Assembly (NCBI RefSeq): GCF_001465595.2 | Contig: NZ_CP013481.2 | Span: forward strand, 3,658,001 to 3,722,000 | Direction of reading: 5' to 3' | From: Pandoraea apista | GTDB taxonomy: Bacteria > Pseudomonadota > Gammaproteobacteria > Burkholderiales > Burkholderiaceae | Length of the DNA stretch: 64,000 nucleotides | Shown: piece after piece, positions 19,283-28,902 of the stretch | How the letters are laid out: every line of letters begins with the position of its first letter | Position numbering within the stretch: the first letter of the stretch is position 1 | Made by a program: the position numbers and the translations under genes | The notes under the pieces: generated by a model | Told to the model about the DNA's origin: nothing | What the model saw: the letters and a program-made list of their open reading frames with translations, nothing else | Database searches by the model: none

Positions 19283-20053
19283 TCAATCGCGAAACGAGGC
19301 GTCTATTCTATCCAGTTTGCGCAGCAGTGCAGGCCACTCCAGCGCCCCTTCGATGGCGCCGCCATCTTCCAGTTGAACGGCGGTCTTGTCCTGCACAGCC
19401 ACACTGGGCAGATGCGGCGCGACGCCGCCCGCCAACGCCTGCAACTGAATCTCGCACGCCTTGACCAGGGTGGCCATCAGAACGAAGGCCTCGGCGACCG
19501 TGCGGCCTGTCGTAAGGGTGCCGTGGTTGCGCAAGAGCATGGCCGGATGCGCCCCGAGCGATGCCACGAGCCGCTCGCCCTCCGATGGCGAAAAGGCCAG
19601 CCCTTCATAGTCGTGATACCCGATACGCTCATGAAAGCGTAACGCGTGTTGCGAGATCGGGAGCAGCCCGTGCGGCTGGATCGACACGGCGATACCTGCC
19701 GTGTTGTGCAGATGCATCACACACACGGCATCGGCGCGCGCCGCGTGCACCGCGCCGTGCAAGGCAAACCCGGTCACGTTCACGGGATGTTCGCTCTCGC
19801 CCACGATCTCGCCGGTCAGGGTGATCTTGACGAGATTCGATGCCGTCACTTCGTCAAATGTCAGGCCGAACGGATTGATCAGAAAGTGCCCCGGTTCACC
19901 GGGCACCATGGCGGAGATATGGGTGTAGATGAGATCGTCCCAGCCGTGCAACGCAACGAGCCGGTAACAAGCCGCAAGATCGACGCGCATCTGGCGCTCG
20001 GCATCGCTCACGGCGGTGGCGGCCTTTCTGCCCGCCTTCAGGGTAAAAGACAT
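19283..20053 (-). CDS. Class II aldolase/adducin family protein
   Basis: The 256-residue protein has the zinc-dependent class II aldolase/adducin fold. The metal ligands are in MHLHNTAG (two His) and the downstream LLRNHG segment (third His). An N-terminal region CYRLVALHGWDDLIYTHISAM is typical of the members annotated as adducin-like or as aldolase II family protein. The aldol substrate is unknown. An MFS transporter gene lies directly upstream on the same strand. Confidence 0.88.
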   Translation of the reverse strand: MSFTLKAGRKAATAVSDAERQMRVDLAACYRLVALHGWDDLIYTHISAMVPGEPGHFLINPFGLTFDEVTASNLVKITLTGEIVGESEHPVNVTGFALHGAVHAARADAVCVMHLHNTAGIAVSIQPHGLLPISQHALRFHERIGYHDYEGLAFSPSEGERLVASLGAHPAMLLRNHGTLTTGRTVAEAFVLMATLVKACEIQLQALAGGVAPHLPSVAVQDKTAVQLEDGGAIEGALEWPALLRKLDRIDASFRD

Positions 20054-20154
20054 AGCGGCTCCCGGAGTGTGGAGGTGTCGGTTCGGCAGACGTCTGACGT
20101 GACAAGGGCGACGGCGGCAAAGAGTGTGTCCGGCGGCGACACCGAACGCGGATC

Positions 20155-21420
20155 TCAGGGTGCGCGTTCAAGCGAACGCCGCCAATCCCACACGAAGCCG
20201 ATAGCGCCCAACACGAGCACGCCGGTCGCGCACAGCAGCGCCGCCGTGAAGCTGCCGGTGGCCTCAACCAAAGGCGCAGCCACCAGCGGCCCCACGATCT
20301 GCCCGATGCCGTAGGATGCCGTGACCAGTCCGATCAGGCCATTGGCATTGTCCCCACGCAGGCGTCGGCACTCGCGCACCGCGTACACGGTGATGGCCGT
20401 GAAGGGCAGCCCGACAAGCACGCTACCCAAAGCGAATCCGACGACATTCGGCAGCACGATGCTGATCCCCACGCCGACGCCCTGCATGACGTAACAAGCG
20501 GCGAGCAGCAGCCGATTGTCCCAGGCGAGCGGCGCGCGTGCACCGATGATCGCCCCCGGTATCACCATCAGACCAAGCAAGGGGAAAAAGAGATCGGGCC
20601 ACGGTGAGCCCGGCAACGCCTGACGCGCGATCACTGGCAGAAACGTCGCCGTGATGATGTAGCCGAACCCGGCGAAACCGTAGAGCACCGTGACGGGAAT
20701 CACACTCTCGCCACTGCCGTGATTGACGGCATGCGTCGTGGCCTGCGCAGAGGTTCCGCCCGGGGATCTGGCAGCGTCGGCCGACTTCGCGGCCTCGGGA
20801 GTTCCCGGGGTATCGGCAACAAACGTGCGCCAGATCACCACAAGCAACACCAGTGCGAGCACACCGCACAGCAGCCAACCACCACGCGCGGGCCACGCCA
20901 GCGTGTTGTTCAGGTTCGCAAGCAGCCCCGTCACCACAATGCCTGCGCCGGGTCCCGCAAAGATCACTCCCCCCAGACTCGGCATGCGAAGCTCGGCAAG
21001 CCGGCGAAAACCCCATCCGGCCGAGAACACCATCGCCCAGGCACTCATCACCCCCGCCAGCGTGCGCACAACAGCCCACACCGCAAACGATTCAAGCAGC
21101 CCCATCGCCAGTGTCAGCACGACGGTGGAAGCGAGGGCGAAACGAATGATGAGCGTCGGCGTGAGGCGCAGCCACATACATGACAGCGCGCCCGCGAAGT
21201 ACCCCGCGTAATTGAGCGAAGCAAGCCAACTGCCGTGTTGAATGTCGGTGAGCTGCTCATGCAGCATCAGCGGCAGCATGGGCGTGAAGGCAAAGCGGCC
21301 AATGCCCATGGCGATGGCCAGCGCAAGCATGCAGGACAAGGCAATGCGCCACGCCGCGCGCTCAGGCGATGGCTGGCGCAACGAAACAGTTCTGTCGGAA
21401 TCCGCGAGTGTGGCTGGCAT
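20155..21420 (-). CDS. YbfB/YjiJ family MFS transporter
   Basis: An inner-membrane major facilitator of about 421 residues with roughly twelve hydrophobic segments. The N-terminal MGIGRFAFTPMLPLM and MPSLGGVIFAGPGAGIV segments are characteristic of the YbfB/YjiJ branch. The polar loop with PGTPEAAKSADAARSPGGTS is the central cytoplasmic linker. The ATG of MPATLADSDRT is chosen over upstream codons because the preceding residues are not membrane-protein-like. Substrate unknown. Confidence 0.88.
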   Translation of the reverse strand: MPATLADSDRTVSLRQPSPERAAWRIALSCMLALAIAMGIGRFAFTPMLPLMLHEQLTDIQHGSWLASLNYAGYFAGALSCMWLRLTPTLIIRFALASTVVLTLAMGLLESFAVWAVVRTLAGVMSAWAMVFSAGWGFRRLAELRMPSLGGVIFAGPGAGIVVTGLLANLNNTLAWPARGGWLLCGVLALVLLVVIWRTFVADTPGTPEAAKSADAARSPGGTSAQATTHAVNHGSGESVIPVTVLYGFAGFGYIITATFLPVIARQALPGSPWPDLFFPLLGLMVIPGAIIGARAPLAWDNRLLLAACYVMQGVGVGISIVLPNVVGFALGSVLVGLPFTAITVYAVRECRRLRGDNANGLIGLVTASYGIGQIVGPLVAAPLVEATGSFTAALLCATGVLVLGAIGFVWDWRRSLERAP

Positions 21421-21775
21421 GGCGATAGCTTTGTGGGGAACCGCGCATCGGTGCGCGCAACTTTCCGAATACTTTACATGCAAACCATCACCGGGGGCGG
21501 GGGTGCCCCTGCGCCGTGAAGGGCAATGCGCAGTATTGGTCGCTCGCCCCCATGTTTCGCGCGAGAGAAACATTCGCGGCTATCGTTTCGGCATCCTTTC
21601 GAATACTGAAACTGTACTGTTTGAACATCAGGCCACCCGGCGGCACGAGATCCTCCAGCCTGCCAAAGCAAAACGCGCACCGAAGTGCGCGTTTTGCTCA
21701 AGCCGTCCCGGCAAATCACCGGCAACACCGTCAATTCCACCGGGCACGGCTTACGCCGTCACCCGTACCGGATTG
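21421..21775. other. Intergenic region upstream of the MFS gene and downstream of alaS
   Basis: The region contains the MFS upstream sequence on one side and the alaS terminator hairpin on the other. The long minus-strand frame in it has no ribosome binding site and is not supported as a gene. Confidence 0.5.
21668..21698 (-). terminator. Strong hairpin terminator downstream of alaS
   Basis: Perfect 13-bp stem GCAAAACGCGCAC / GTGCGCGTTTTGC with a CGAA loop. It lies about 80 bases after the alaS stop and has T-rich sequence on the minus strand. Confidence 0.8.
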
Positions 21776-24400
21776 TCAGAACTTACCGGCGACCCAGCCC
21801 TGCACACCGGCAAGCGCCTGCGGCAGTTGCGACGGGTCAGTACCGCCCGCCTGCGCCATATCCGGGCGGCCACCGCCCTTGCCGCCGACCTGCTGTGCAA
21901 CGAAGTTGACCAGTTCGCCCGCCTTGACCTTGCCGGTCGCGTCGGCCGTCACCCCTGCGATCAGGCTGACCTTTCCGCCCTCGACCGCTGCGAGCACGAT
22001 TGCCGCGCTCTTGAGCTTGTCCTTGAGCTTGTCCATCGTTTCGCGCAGCGTCTTGACGTCGGCGCCTTCGAGTTGCGCGGCCAGCACCTTCAGGCCATTT
22101 ACGTCGACAGCCTTCTCAACCAGTTCGTCGCCCTGGCTCGAGGCCAGTTTCGACTTGAGCGCTGCCAGTTCCTTCTCGAGCGACTTGACCTGCTCCTGCA
22201 CCTGCGCGATACGCGGCGAGAGTTCGGCCGGCTGGGTCTTGAGCGCAGCCGCCGCCTCATTGACCTGATCGTCGAGCTTCTGCACGAAACGCACCGAGTT
22301 GTCGCCGGTGATGGCTTCCACGCGACGGATACCGGCGGCTACGCCCCCTTCCATCACGATCTTGAACAGGCCGATATCGCCGGTGCGGGCAACGTGCGTA
22401 CCACCACACAGTTCGCGTGACGAACCGATATCGAGTACACGCACTTCGTCGCCGTACTTCTCGCCGAACAAAGCCATCGCACCGCCCTTGACTGCATCGT
22501 CGAAGGACATCAGCGCCGCATGCGTGGGGGCGTTGGCCAGCACTTCAGCGTTGACGATGTCTTCCACGCGACGGATTTCATCGGCGGTCATGGCAGCGTT
22601 GTGGGCGAAGTCGAAACGCGTCTTGTCGGCGTCGACCAGCGACCCCTTCTGCTGAACGTGAGCCCCGAGCACTTCACGCAGCGCCTTGTGCATCAAGTGC
22701 GTGGCGGAGTGATTGCGCACGGTGCGTGCACGACGCACGGCATCGACCTGCGCCGTGACGGCCTCACCCACCTTCAACTCGCCAGACTCCAACGTGCCGT
22801 AGTGGCCGAACACGTCGGCCTGAATCTTCTGCGTGTCGGACACACCGAAACGCGCGCCGCCGGCAACGATCAGCCCCTGATCGCCCACCTGACCGCCCGA
22901 CTCGGCGTAGAACGGCGTGGTATCGAGCACGACGATGCCTTGCTGACCGGCCGAGAGCTTGCCCACGCTGGTGCCGTCGACGTAGAGCGCCGTCACCTTT
23001 GCACCTTCCAGCACGAGCTTGTCGTAGCCCTGGAAGCGGGTCTTGTCGCCGGTATATTCAAGCGCCGTTGCCATCTTGAACTTGCCCGCCGCACGGGCCT
23101 GTTCGCGCTGGCGCGCCATTGCGGCGTCGAACGCGGCTTCGTCGACCGTAATGCTTCGCTCGCGGCAGACGTCGGCCGTCAGATCGAGCGGGAAGCCATA
23201 TGTATCGTGCAGCTTGAACGCGAGTTCGCCGTCGAGCGTGGTCACGCCGCGTTTGGCCAGATCGGCCAGCGCGCCTTCGAGAATCTCCATGCCGTTCTCG
23301 ATGGTCTCGCCGAAACGTTCTTCTTCCTGCTTGAGCACGTCGGTCACGCGTTGCTGCGCCTGCGCGAGTTCCGGATAGGCAACGCCCATTTCGGCGACAA
23401 GGTCCGGCACGAGCTTGTAGAAGAACGGCTTCTTGCAACCGAGCTTGTAACCGTGACGGATTGCGCGGCGAATGATACGGCGCAGCACATAGCCGCGGCC
23501 TTCGTTGCCCGGAATCACACCGTCGACAATCAGGAACGAGCACGCACGGATGTGATCGGCGATCACCTTGAGCGAGTTCGCGCTGAGATCGGCCACTCCG
23601 GTCTCGCGGCCAGCGGCCTTGATCAGATGCTGGAACAGGTCGATTTCGTAGTTGCTGTGCACATGCTGCAACACGGCCGCGATACGCTCCAGCCCCATGC
23701 CCGTATCAACGCAGGGCTTGGGCAGCGGCGTCATGTTGCCCTGCTCGTCGCGGTTGAATTGCATGAACACGAGATTCCAGATCTCGATGTAGCGGTCGCC
23801 GTCTTCTTCCGGCGATCCCGGCGGACCACCCCAGACATCCGCGCCGTGGTCGTAGAAGATTTCCGAGCACGGACCGCACGGGCCGGTGTCGGCCATCTGC
23901 CAGAAGTTGTCCGACGCGTAGCGCGCGCCCTTGTTGTCACCGATGCGGATGATCCGCTCGGTCGGCACGCCGACTTCCTTCGCCCAGATGTCGTAAGCCT
24001 CGTCGTCTTCCTTGTAGACGGTGACCCAGAGCTTGTCCTTCGGCAGTTTGTAGACTTCCGTCAGCAGTTCCCACGCGTACTGAATCGCTTCGCGCTTGAA
24101 GTAGTCGCCGAACGAGAAGTTGCCCAGCATTTCGAAGAACGTGTGGTGACGCGCCGTGTAGCCGACGTTCTCCAGATCGTTGTGCTTGCCGCCCGCGCGC
24201 ACGCTGCGCTGAGCCGTGGTCGCGCGCTTGTACGGGCGCGTCTCGAGACCGAGGAAGACGTCCTTGAATTGCACCATGCCGGAGTTCGTGAACAGCAGCG
24301 TGGGGTCATTGGACGGCACGAGGCTCGACGAGCGCACGATGGTGTGCCCCTTCGACTCGAAGAAGTTGAGAAATTTTTCCCGAATGTCTGCGACTTTCAT
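21776..24400 (-). CDS. alaS: Alanyl-tRNA synthetase
   Basis: AlaRS charges tRNA-Ala. The 874-residue class II enzyme has the N-terminal catalytic core ([26 protein letters not shown]), the editing domain with [16 protein letters not shown] and the [13 protein letters not shown] metal site, and a C-terminal coiled coil with the glycine-rich C-Ala domain ending [16 protein letters not shown]. Length is standard. It is divergent from the CoA transferase gene. Confidence 0.98.
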   Translation of the reverse strand: MKVADIREKFLNFFESKGHTIVRSSSLVPSNDPTLLFTNSGMVQFKDVFLGLETRPYKRATTAQRSVRAGGKHNDLENVGYTARHHTFFEMLGNFSFGDYFKREAIQYAWELLTEVYKLPKDKLWVTVYKEDDEAYDIWAKEVGVPTERIIRIGDNKGARYASDNFWQMADTGPCGPCSEIFYDHGADVWGGPPGSPEEDGDRYIEIWNLVFMQFNRDEQGNMTPLPKPCVDTGMGLERIAAVLQHVHSNYEIDLFQHLIKAAGRETGVADLSANSLKVIADHIRACSFLIVDGVIPGNEGRGYVLRRIIRRAIRHGYKLGCKKPFFYKLVPDLVAEMGVAYPELAQAQQRVTDVLKQEEERFGETIENGMEILEGALADLAKRGVTTLDGELAFKLHDTYGFPLDLTADVCRERSITVDEAAFDAAMARQREQARAAGKFKMATALEYTGDKTRFQGYDKLVLEGAKVTALYVDGTSVGKLSAGQQGIVVLDTTPFYAESGGQVGDQGLIVAGGARFGVSDTQKIQADVFGHYGTLESGELKVGEAVTAQVDAVRRARTVRNHSATHLMHKALREVLGAHVQQKGSLVDADKTRFDFAHNAAMTADEIRRVEDIVNAEVLANAPTHAALMSFDDAVKGGAMALFGEKYGDEVRVLDIGSSRELCGGTHVARTGDIGLFKIVMEGGVAAGIRRVEAITGDNSVRFVQKLDDQVNEAAAALKTQPAELSPRIAQVQEQVKSLEKELAALKSKLASSQGDELVEKAVDVNGLKVLAAQLEGADVKTLRETMDKLKDKLKSAAIVLAAVEGGKVSLIAGVTADATGKVKAGELVNFVAQQVGGKGGGRPDMAQAGGTDPSQLPQALAGVQGWVAGKF

Positions 24401-24465
24401 AGGGTGCGTAAGCGTGGGGACCGGGCGAGCTAAGCCAAGCCTGGTGGGTATTTTGCAAACTTTTG

Positions 24466-24471
24466 ATTATA
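24466..24471 (-). promoter_or_regulatory. Putative -10 box for alaS
   Basis: Reading on the minus strand the sequence is CGTATAATC, a consensus TATAAT about 65 bases before the alaS start codon. A matching -35 box is weak. Confidence 0.4.
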
Positions 24472-24652
24472 CGGGAAATCGACCTCGTCACCGCGTCGCA
24501 GCGCCAACCGCACTGCGAAACGTTACTGGTCAGAGGCGAACGACAGGACGTAGACTCACTGCCAGCAGTTCCGCATTGCAAAACATTGTTCCGCGCAATG
24601 CCAACGACCATAAATTCACGAATAGTGACGAATGCACAGGAGAGACGAATCG

Positions 24653-25876
24653 ATGGGCGCGCTGAGCCATATCCGGGTGTTGGACCTTTCGCGAGTGCTG
24701 GCCGGGCCGTGGGCCACGCAGAATCTGGCGGATCTGGGGGCCGACGTCATCAAGGTCGAGCGCCCCGGTGTCGGCGACGACACCCGTAGCTGGGGCCCGC
24801 CGTATCAGCGCGACGCCGAGGGCAACGACACGCAGGAAGCCGCGTATTACCTCGCGGCCAATCGCAACAAGCGCTCGCTCACGCTCGACATCTCGCGCCC
24901 TGAGGGCCAGGCGATCGTGCGCGCCCTCGCTGCGCAAAGCGACGTCGTCGTCGAGAATTACAAAGTCGGACAACTCGCAAAATATGGCCTCGATTACGCG
25001 TCGCTCAAGGCGGTCAAACCCGATCTCGTCTATTGCTCGGTCACGGGCTTTGGCCAGACCGGCCCGCACGCCTCGCGCGCCGGATACGACTTCATCGTGC
25101 AGGGCATCGGCGGCTTCATGAGCATCACCGGCGAGCGCGATGGCCTGCCGGGTGGTGGTCCGCAAAAGGCGGGCGTGGCGATTGCCGATCTGATGACGGG
25201 CATGTATGCGAGTCTCGCAATCATGGCCGCACTCACCCACCGCGACCGCACGGGCGTGGGTCAGTACATCGACATGGCGCTGCTCGACACGCAGGTCGCC
25301 ATGCTCGCCAACATGAACACCAACTATCTCGCAAGCGGTAAAGCGCCCGTGCGATGGGGCAACGCGCACCCGAACATCGTGCCGTACCAGACCTTCCAGA
25401 CGGGCGACGACGGCTGGATCATCGTGGCCGTCGGCAACGACGGCCAATTCCGCAAGTTTGTCGAAGCGGGCGAGGAACCGGCACTTGCCGACGACGTGCG
25501 CTTCGCGACCAATCCATCACGTGTGCGTCACCGCGACACGCTCGTGCCGATCCTCGCGCAGATGGTGCGCAAGTTTGGAAAGGACACCTGGATCGACAAG
25601 CTCGAAGCGGCCGGCGTGCCGTGCGGGCCAATCAACACGTTGCCGGAAGTGTTCGCGCATCCGCAGGTCGTCGCGCGCGAGATGGCCGTCGAATTGCCGC
25701 ATCCGTCCGGGGGCATCACCCGTTTGGTCGCCAGCCCGATGAAGATGAGCGAAACCCCGACGGTTGCGCGCAGCGCCCCGCCGACGCTGGGTCAGCACAG
25801 CGACGACATTCTGCGCGAGCGGCTCGGCTTCGACGATGCAAAGATCGCACAACTACGCGGCGACAATATCATCTGA
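24653..25876 (+). CDS. CaiB/BaiF family CoA transferase
   Basis: A class III CoA transferase that moves CoA between carboxylic acids. The 407-residue protein begins SHIRVLDLSRVLAGPWATQ, and the conserved Asp lies in GVAIADLMTGMYASLA. The ATG at 24653 is preferred to one 21 bases upstream because AGGAGAG precedes it. The gene is convergent with the lyase-ending operon; a hairpin separates them. It may serve that pathway by activating an organic acid, but nothing in the sequence proves this. Confidence 0.92.
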   Translation: MGALSHIRVLDLSRVLAGPWATQNLADLGADVIKVERPGVGDDTRSWGPPYQRDAEGNDTQEAAYYLAANRNKRSLTLDISRPEGQAIVRALAAQSDVVVENYKVGQLAKYGLDYASLKAVKPDLVYCSVTGFGQTGPHASRAGYDFIVQGIGGFMSITGERDGLPGGGPQKAGVAIADLMTGMYASLAIMAALTHRDRTGVGQYIDMALLDTQVAMLANMNTNYLASGKAPVRWGNAHPNIVPYQTFQTGDDGWIIVAVGNDGQFRKFVEAGEEPALADDVRFATNPSRVRHRDTLVPILAQMVRKFGKDTWIDKLEAAGVPCGPINTLPEVFAHPQVVAREMAVELPHPSGGITRLVASPMKMSETPTVARSAPPTLGQHSDDILRERLGFDDAKIAQLRGDNII

Positions 25877-25884
25877 CGCCGATG

Positions 25885-25922
25885 AAAAAGGGCCTGACGC
25901 GAAACCAATCGCGACAGGCCCT
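25885..25922 (-). terminator. Terminator at the 3' end of the catabolic operon
   Basis: The inverted repeat GGGCCTGACGCG / CGCGACAGGCCC has one mismatch. On the minus strand it is followed by a T-run, so it most likely ends the operon whose last gene is the lyase; on the plus strand it may also slow transcription from the CoA transferase gene. Confidence 0.75.
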
Positions 25923-25990
25923 GCCTACCGGCGCGACCCACGTGACGCGCCGATTCATCGCGCGGGCGCCCCCGCGTTTCCATTTCCCGC

Positions 25991-26854
25991 CTACTCGTAT
26001 CGCTTGCCTTCGGCGAGCAGTGCCGGAGTGCCGATCACCGCGTTCAAGCCATCGAAATCAAGCATGCGATCGCTCCATGCCGCCGTGGTGCCTTGCGCGT
26101 GCAGATTGGCGTAATACCCCTGTAGGGTATTGGCCACGGCGCGTGCCGTCCCGCCCGGAAAGATCACGATACGAAAGCCGATGTCAGCGAGCGCCTGTGC
26201 GCTTTGCACCGGGGTTTTGCCCCCTTCGACCATGTTGGCGAGCAACGGCACGCGCTGCGCGAATCGCTCGCACGCCGCGGCCATCTGCTCGGGGCTGCGC
26301 AGCGCCTCGATGAACAGCGCGTCGGCTCCTGCCTCCAGATAGCGTTCGGCACGATCGAGCGCAGCATCGAGACCTTCGACGGCCACGGCGTCCGTGCGCG
26401 CGAGGATCAGGGTATTCGCGTCGTGACGCGCATCGAGCGCCGCACGTACCTTACCGACCATCTCCTGCACCGGCACCACGCCCTTGCCGTCGAGATGACC
26501 GCATCGTTTCGGAAAGGTCTGATCCTCCAACTGAATCATGGCGGCCCCGGCACGCTCGAAACCGCGCACGGTGCGTTTGACGTTGAGAGCGTTACCGAAG
26601 CCGGTGTCAGCATCGACGATGACAGGAATGTCCACGCGCTCGGCGATCCGCGCGAGCGTGTCTTCCACCTCCGGGTAGGTCGTCAGCCCGATGTCCGACC
26701 GCCCCAACCGGGTGTAGGCGATCGACGCGCCCGACAAATACAGTGCCTCGAAGCCCGCCTGTGCGGCGATGAGCGCAGACAGTGCATCGTAGACGCCCGG
26801 GGCGAGCAACACACCGCCACCGAGACGCTGTTTCAGAGACGACGAAGTCGTCAT
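25991..26854 (-). CDS. Isocitrate lyase/PEP mutase superfamily lyase, last gene of catabolic operon
   Basis: The 287-residue protein is a phosphoenolpyruvate mutase/isocitrate lyase family member. The metal site DADTGFGNALNV and the catalytic loop PKRCGHLDGKGVV are present; the loop Cys-Gly-His is the hallmark of C-C lyases such as isocitrate, 2-methylisocitrate and 2,3-dimethylmalate lyases, while P-C bond enzymes and oxaloacetate decarboxylases are alternative relatives. AGGAGAC precedes the ATG, which overlaps the stop of the flavoprotein gene (ATGA), implying translational coupling. I infer cleavage of a substituted malate or isocitrate made by the LeuCD-type hydratase of the same operon. 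Exact substrate unknown. Confidence 0.88.
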   Translation of the reverse strand: MTTSSSLKQRLGGGVLLAPGVYDALSALIAAQAGFEALYLSGASIAYTRLGRSDIGLTTYPEVEDTLARIAERVDIPVIVDADTGFGNALNVKRTVRGFERAGAAMIQLEDQTFPKRCGHLDGKGVVPVQEMVGKVRAALDARHDANTLILARTDAVAVEGLDAALDRAERYLEAGADALFIEALRSPEQMAAACERFAQRVPLLANMVEGGKTPVQSAQALADIGFRIVIFPGGTARAVANTLQGYYANLHAQGTTAAWSDRMLDFDGLNAVIGTPALLAEGKRYE

Positions 26855-28266
26855 GCGGATGTCTCCTGAGAAGATGATTGGGCAGCAAGCGCGTCGACTG
26901 CCGTATGTGCCGCGAGAAAACCGCCCGCCACGGCCGAGAGCAGGCCGTTGCCCGACAGATAGCCCCAGACCGCGTTGCCAGACACGCCACGCGCCGCCCC
27001 CCCGGCGGCCAGCAGATTGGGGAACGGCTCGCCGTCGGGCGTGAGCACGCGGCAATGGGCGTCGATATCGAGTCCGCCCTGTGTGTGGAACAGCGCGCCG
27101 GTCACTTTCACCGCGTAATACGGCGCGGCGATGCCTCGGGCAAACGTGCGTCCGTCGCCCGCTGTCTTGGCGGGCGACACGGTATCGAGCGTCTCGCGCA
27201 AGATCGTTACGTCACAGCCGACAACCCGGGCGAGTGCGTCGATATCCGCACAGGTCTTGAGCGCCCCGGCGGCCTCGGCGTCCTGAAAATCGGGGAAAGT
27301 TCGGGCTAGCGCCAGCGTCTGCCCGTCGAACACGTTCCACGCAATACCATCCGGTTGCGCCAGCACATGCACGGCCGCCTCGGAGTAGCCATGTGTCTCG
27401 TCGTGGAAGCGCCGCCCCTCCCGATTGATCTGGATGCCGCCGTCCATGATGACGGCCCACGAAATCAGCACACCGTGCGGACTCGCCCACGAGCCATGTC
27501 CCTGATAGCCGCCGAGATCGGCCTGAGCCGCGCCCAGTTCGCGTCCCCAGAGCAGCGCACTCCCGTCGTTGCCCTCATGTCCGCCATACACCGCGTTCGC
27601 CATCTCAGGCAGCAGTTCGGCACGAAGCGCGGCATTGCCGCCGAACCCGTTACACGCCAGCAGCAGCATGTCGCAGCCGAGATACTCCATCGAACCATCC
27701 GGACGTAGGCCACCGACGGCGCACACACGCCCCGCCTCGTCCACCCACAGCTCGCGAACCAGCGTACGCGTGAGAATGGCGGCGTCGGTTGCCTGCACTG
27801 CGCGCTCCAGCGCTGCCATAAGCGCGGCGCCGGTGCGCTCCGGCAAGCTGTGCATGCGTCGCACGGTGTGCCCCGGATAAAGAAAGCCGTCGAGAATCTC
27901 GAAGCGCAGACCGTGGCGTGCCAACAAGTCCATCGCCGGGCCCGAGGCCTCCGTATAGGCGCGCACGAGATGCGCGGCGGCCGTTCCCTGGGTCTTGCCC
28001 GTAATGTCGCCGGCGAACCGGTGCGGGCTGTCGTCGATACCTGCCGCGCGTTGCACTTCGCTCCCCGCAGCCGGAATGAATCCCGACGAGAGCGCCGTGG
28101 AACCACTGGGCAACGCGTCGCGCTCCAACAGCACGCAGTCGATGCCGGCGTCTTGCAGGACCAGTGCCGCCGTCAGTCCGCAGGCGCCCGCGCCCACGAT
28201 CACGACACTGACATGGGGCAGATCGTCCATCGGCGGCAAGCCGTGGCGAATCACCGGCGCGCTCAT
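26851..28266 (-). CDS. FAD-dependent dehydrogenase/fumarate-reductase-type flavoprotein
   Basis: A 471-residue flavoprotein of the succinate dehydrogenase/fumarate reductase/tricarballylate dehydrogenase/KsdD family. The FAD motif VVIVGAGACGLTAALVLQ is at residues 19-36, ERDALPSGSTALSSG follows, and the C-terminal GALFHTQGG and NLLAAGGAARGVSG segments are placed like the substrate-binding and FAD-closing regions of fumarate reductases. No heme or Fe-S domain and no signal peptide are present, so it is a soluble enzyme with an unknown electron partner. The start and stop overlap the flanking genes by ATGA on both sides. It could introduce a C=C bond into a di- or tricarboxylate for hydration. 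Confidence 0.88.
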   Translation of the reverse strand: MSAPVIRHGLPPMDDLPHVSVVIVGAGACGLTAALVLQDAGIDCVLLERDALPSGSTALSSGFIPAAGSEVQRAAGIDDSPHRFAGDITGKTQGTAAAHLVRAYTEASGPAMDLLARHGLRFEILDGFLYPGHTVRRMHSLPERTGAALMAALERAVQATDAAILTRTLVRELWVDEAGRVCAVGGLRPDGSMEYLGCDMLLLACNGFGGNAALRAELLPEMANAVYGGHEGNDGSALLWGRELGAAQADLGGYQGHGSWASPHGVLISWAVIMDGGIQINREGRRFHDETHGYSEAAVHVLAQPDGIAWNVFDGQTLALARTFPDFQDAEAAGALKTCADIDALARVVGCDVTILRETLDTVSPAKTAGDGRTFARGIAAPYYAVKVTGALFHTQGGLDIDAHCRVLTPDGEPFPNLLAAGGAARGVSGNAVWGYLSGNGLLSAVAGGFLAAHTAVDALAAQSSSQETSA

Positions 28267-28880
28267 GATGAAATACGGCCCATGAAGGCCTCGCAAGTCA
28301 CGATTTCGCCAACCGTGCACAGATCGGCGAGCGCGGCGTCGTGCGCAGCAGGTGTGGGGGCAGCGCACCCGTCCGAGAGCACCAGCACACGGTAGTCGCG
28401 CATGTGGGCGTCGCGCGCGGTACTCGCCACGCCGCCGTTCGTCACAATGCCGCACACCGCCACCGTCTCGATGCCCGCGCGCCGCAGCACCCAGTCGAGC
28501 TGCGTGTTGAAGAACGCCGAGTAGGCCACCTTCCACACCGACATATCGACATGGCGTGCGAGCGCGTCCACCGTCGCATGCCCCGGTGTGCCGGCCACGA
28601 AGTCGCCGCGCCGCAGGAAGGGCCGCAACTGCTTCAGATGCGGTGAAATCATGGGCTCGCCGTTCGCATCGGGCCAGAGCGTGAACTGGCTCGCCGCCAC
28701 GTAACCGCCCGCCGCCTTGAGCGCCGCGGCGACCGGTGCCACCCGCGCAGGCAACGCTTGCGCCTGCGGCGTGGCCGCCGCACCCCGGTCGTACGCGCCG
28801 CCCGGGGTGATGAAGTCGTTCTGCAAATCCACGATAACCAGCGCCGTGCGGGCGCTGTCGAGATTGAGGGGTTGACTCAT
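28263..28880 (-). CDS. Isochorismatase-fold hydrolase, nucleophile cysteine replaced by glycine
   Basis: A 205-residue isochorismatase-like protein. The catalytic Asp lies in ALVIVDLQNDF and the Lys in SVWKVAYSAFF. At the position of the nucleophile (normally TxxCVxxTARDA in amidases of this fold) the sequence reads TNGGVASTARDA, so the cysteine is glycine, as in cofactor-free isochorismatases such as EntB and PhzD. A nearby Cys (VAVCGIVTN) is in the preceding strand. It may therefore hydrolyse a non-amide bond, or have another role. It lies in the operon between hyuA and the flavoprotein, overlapping the latter. Confidence 0.88.
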   Translation of the reverse strand: MSQPLNLDSARTALVIVDLQNDFITPGGAYDRGAAATPQAQALPARVAPVAAALKAAGGYVAASQFTLWPDANGEPMISPHLKQLRPFLRRGDFVAGTPGHATVDALARHVDMSVWKVAYSAFFNTQLDWVLRRAGIETVAVCGIVTNGGVASTARDAHMRDYRVLVLSDGCAAPTPAAHDAALADLCTVGEIVTCEAFMGRISS

Positions 28881-28902
28881 ATCGTCTCTCCGGTCGCGCC
28901 GC

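Noticed and set aside
21474..21740. 88-codon minus-strand frame between alaS and the MFS gene
   Set aside because: Runs through the alaS terminator and has no ribosome binding site.
22520..24433. 637-codon frame antisense to alaS
   Set aside because: Shadow of a well-conserved gene.
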